Source of the DNA: Deltaproteobacteria bacterium
Lineage (GTDB): Bacteria; Desulfobacterota; Syntrophia; Syntrophales; UBA2210
Direction of reading: 5' to 3'
Assembly: GCA_019314085.1 (NCBI GenBank)
Contig: JAFCZZ010000114.1
Span: 1-5,742 of the forward strand
Length of the DNA: 5,742 nt
Shown: in pieces, positions 5,716 through 5,742 of the stretch
How the letters are laid out: each line of letters starts with the position of its first letter
Position numbering within the stretch: position 1 is the first letter of the stretch
Position numbers and translations under genes: made by a program
Notes under the pieces: model-generated
Databases searched by the model: none
What the model saw: the letters and a program-made list of their open reading frames with translations, nothing else
What the model was told of the DNA's origin: nothing

Positions 5716-5738
5716 ATCCCGACGGATACCGTCGGGAT
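5716..5738 (-). terminator. Candidate terminator hairpin at right edge
   Basis: A perfect 10-bp stem, ATCCCGACGG (5716-5725) and CCGTCGGGAT (5729-5738), has a 3-base loop. Read on the minus strand it is followed by TGTTTTTAATT, so it could end a minus-strand gene coming from beyond the right edge. On the plus strand the visible downstream bases are AAAA and the window then stops, so a role for alr cannot be judged. The stem shares the ATCCCGA/TCGGGAT arms of the hairpin at 3102-3119 and may belong to a repeat family. Confidence 0.45.
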
Positions 5739-5742
5739 AAAA

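Overview
This 5.7-kb window looks like chromosomal DNA from a Gram-negative bacterium. A Desulfobacterota (deltaproteobacterial) host is the best guess, but only an inference. It rests on the moderately high GC, an outer-membrane-type lipoprotein, a short HAMP membrane protein next to a secreted HExxH protein, and abundant dispersed repeats built on a TTCGAGCGTAGCGAGAAATC core.

Left part (1-2946, all minus strand): an envelope gene group. In transcription order it reads: secreted HExxH peptidase-like protein (copy 2, 2946-2185), a small lipoprotein with a SurA-N-like region (1999-1433), a two-TM HAMP protein with no output domain (1133-570), and a second HExxH-type protein (copy 1, from 551 off the left edge). 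The two peptidase-like proteins are paralogues, about three quarters identical and gap-free over 183 residues. Copy 2 keeps the zinc motif HEMAH. Copy 1 has YEMAH and has also lost the glutamate expected to be the third ligand, so it looks like a catalytically dead partner.

Middle part (2947-3680): no protein gene. It holds a cluster of palindromic repeats, a 4 x 21-bp tandem array, a strong intrinsic terminator, tRNA-Thr(CGT) on the minus strand with a good promoter, and a divergent promoter for the next gene. Related palindromic repeats also lie at 1197-1418, so repeat clusters bracket the lipoprotein and peptidase copy 2 pair.

Right part (3681-5639, plus strand): alanine racemase (alr), which supplies D-alanine for peptidoglycan. 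Its catalytic domain is complete, but the protein is 652 residues long. About 275 extra C-terminal residues form a region I do not recognise. The window ends with two hairpins.

The most notable points are the fused C-terminal domain on Alr and the active/inactive peptidase paralogue pair around the HAMP and lipoprotein genes.
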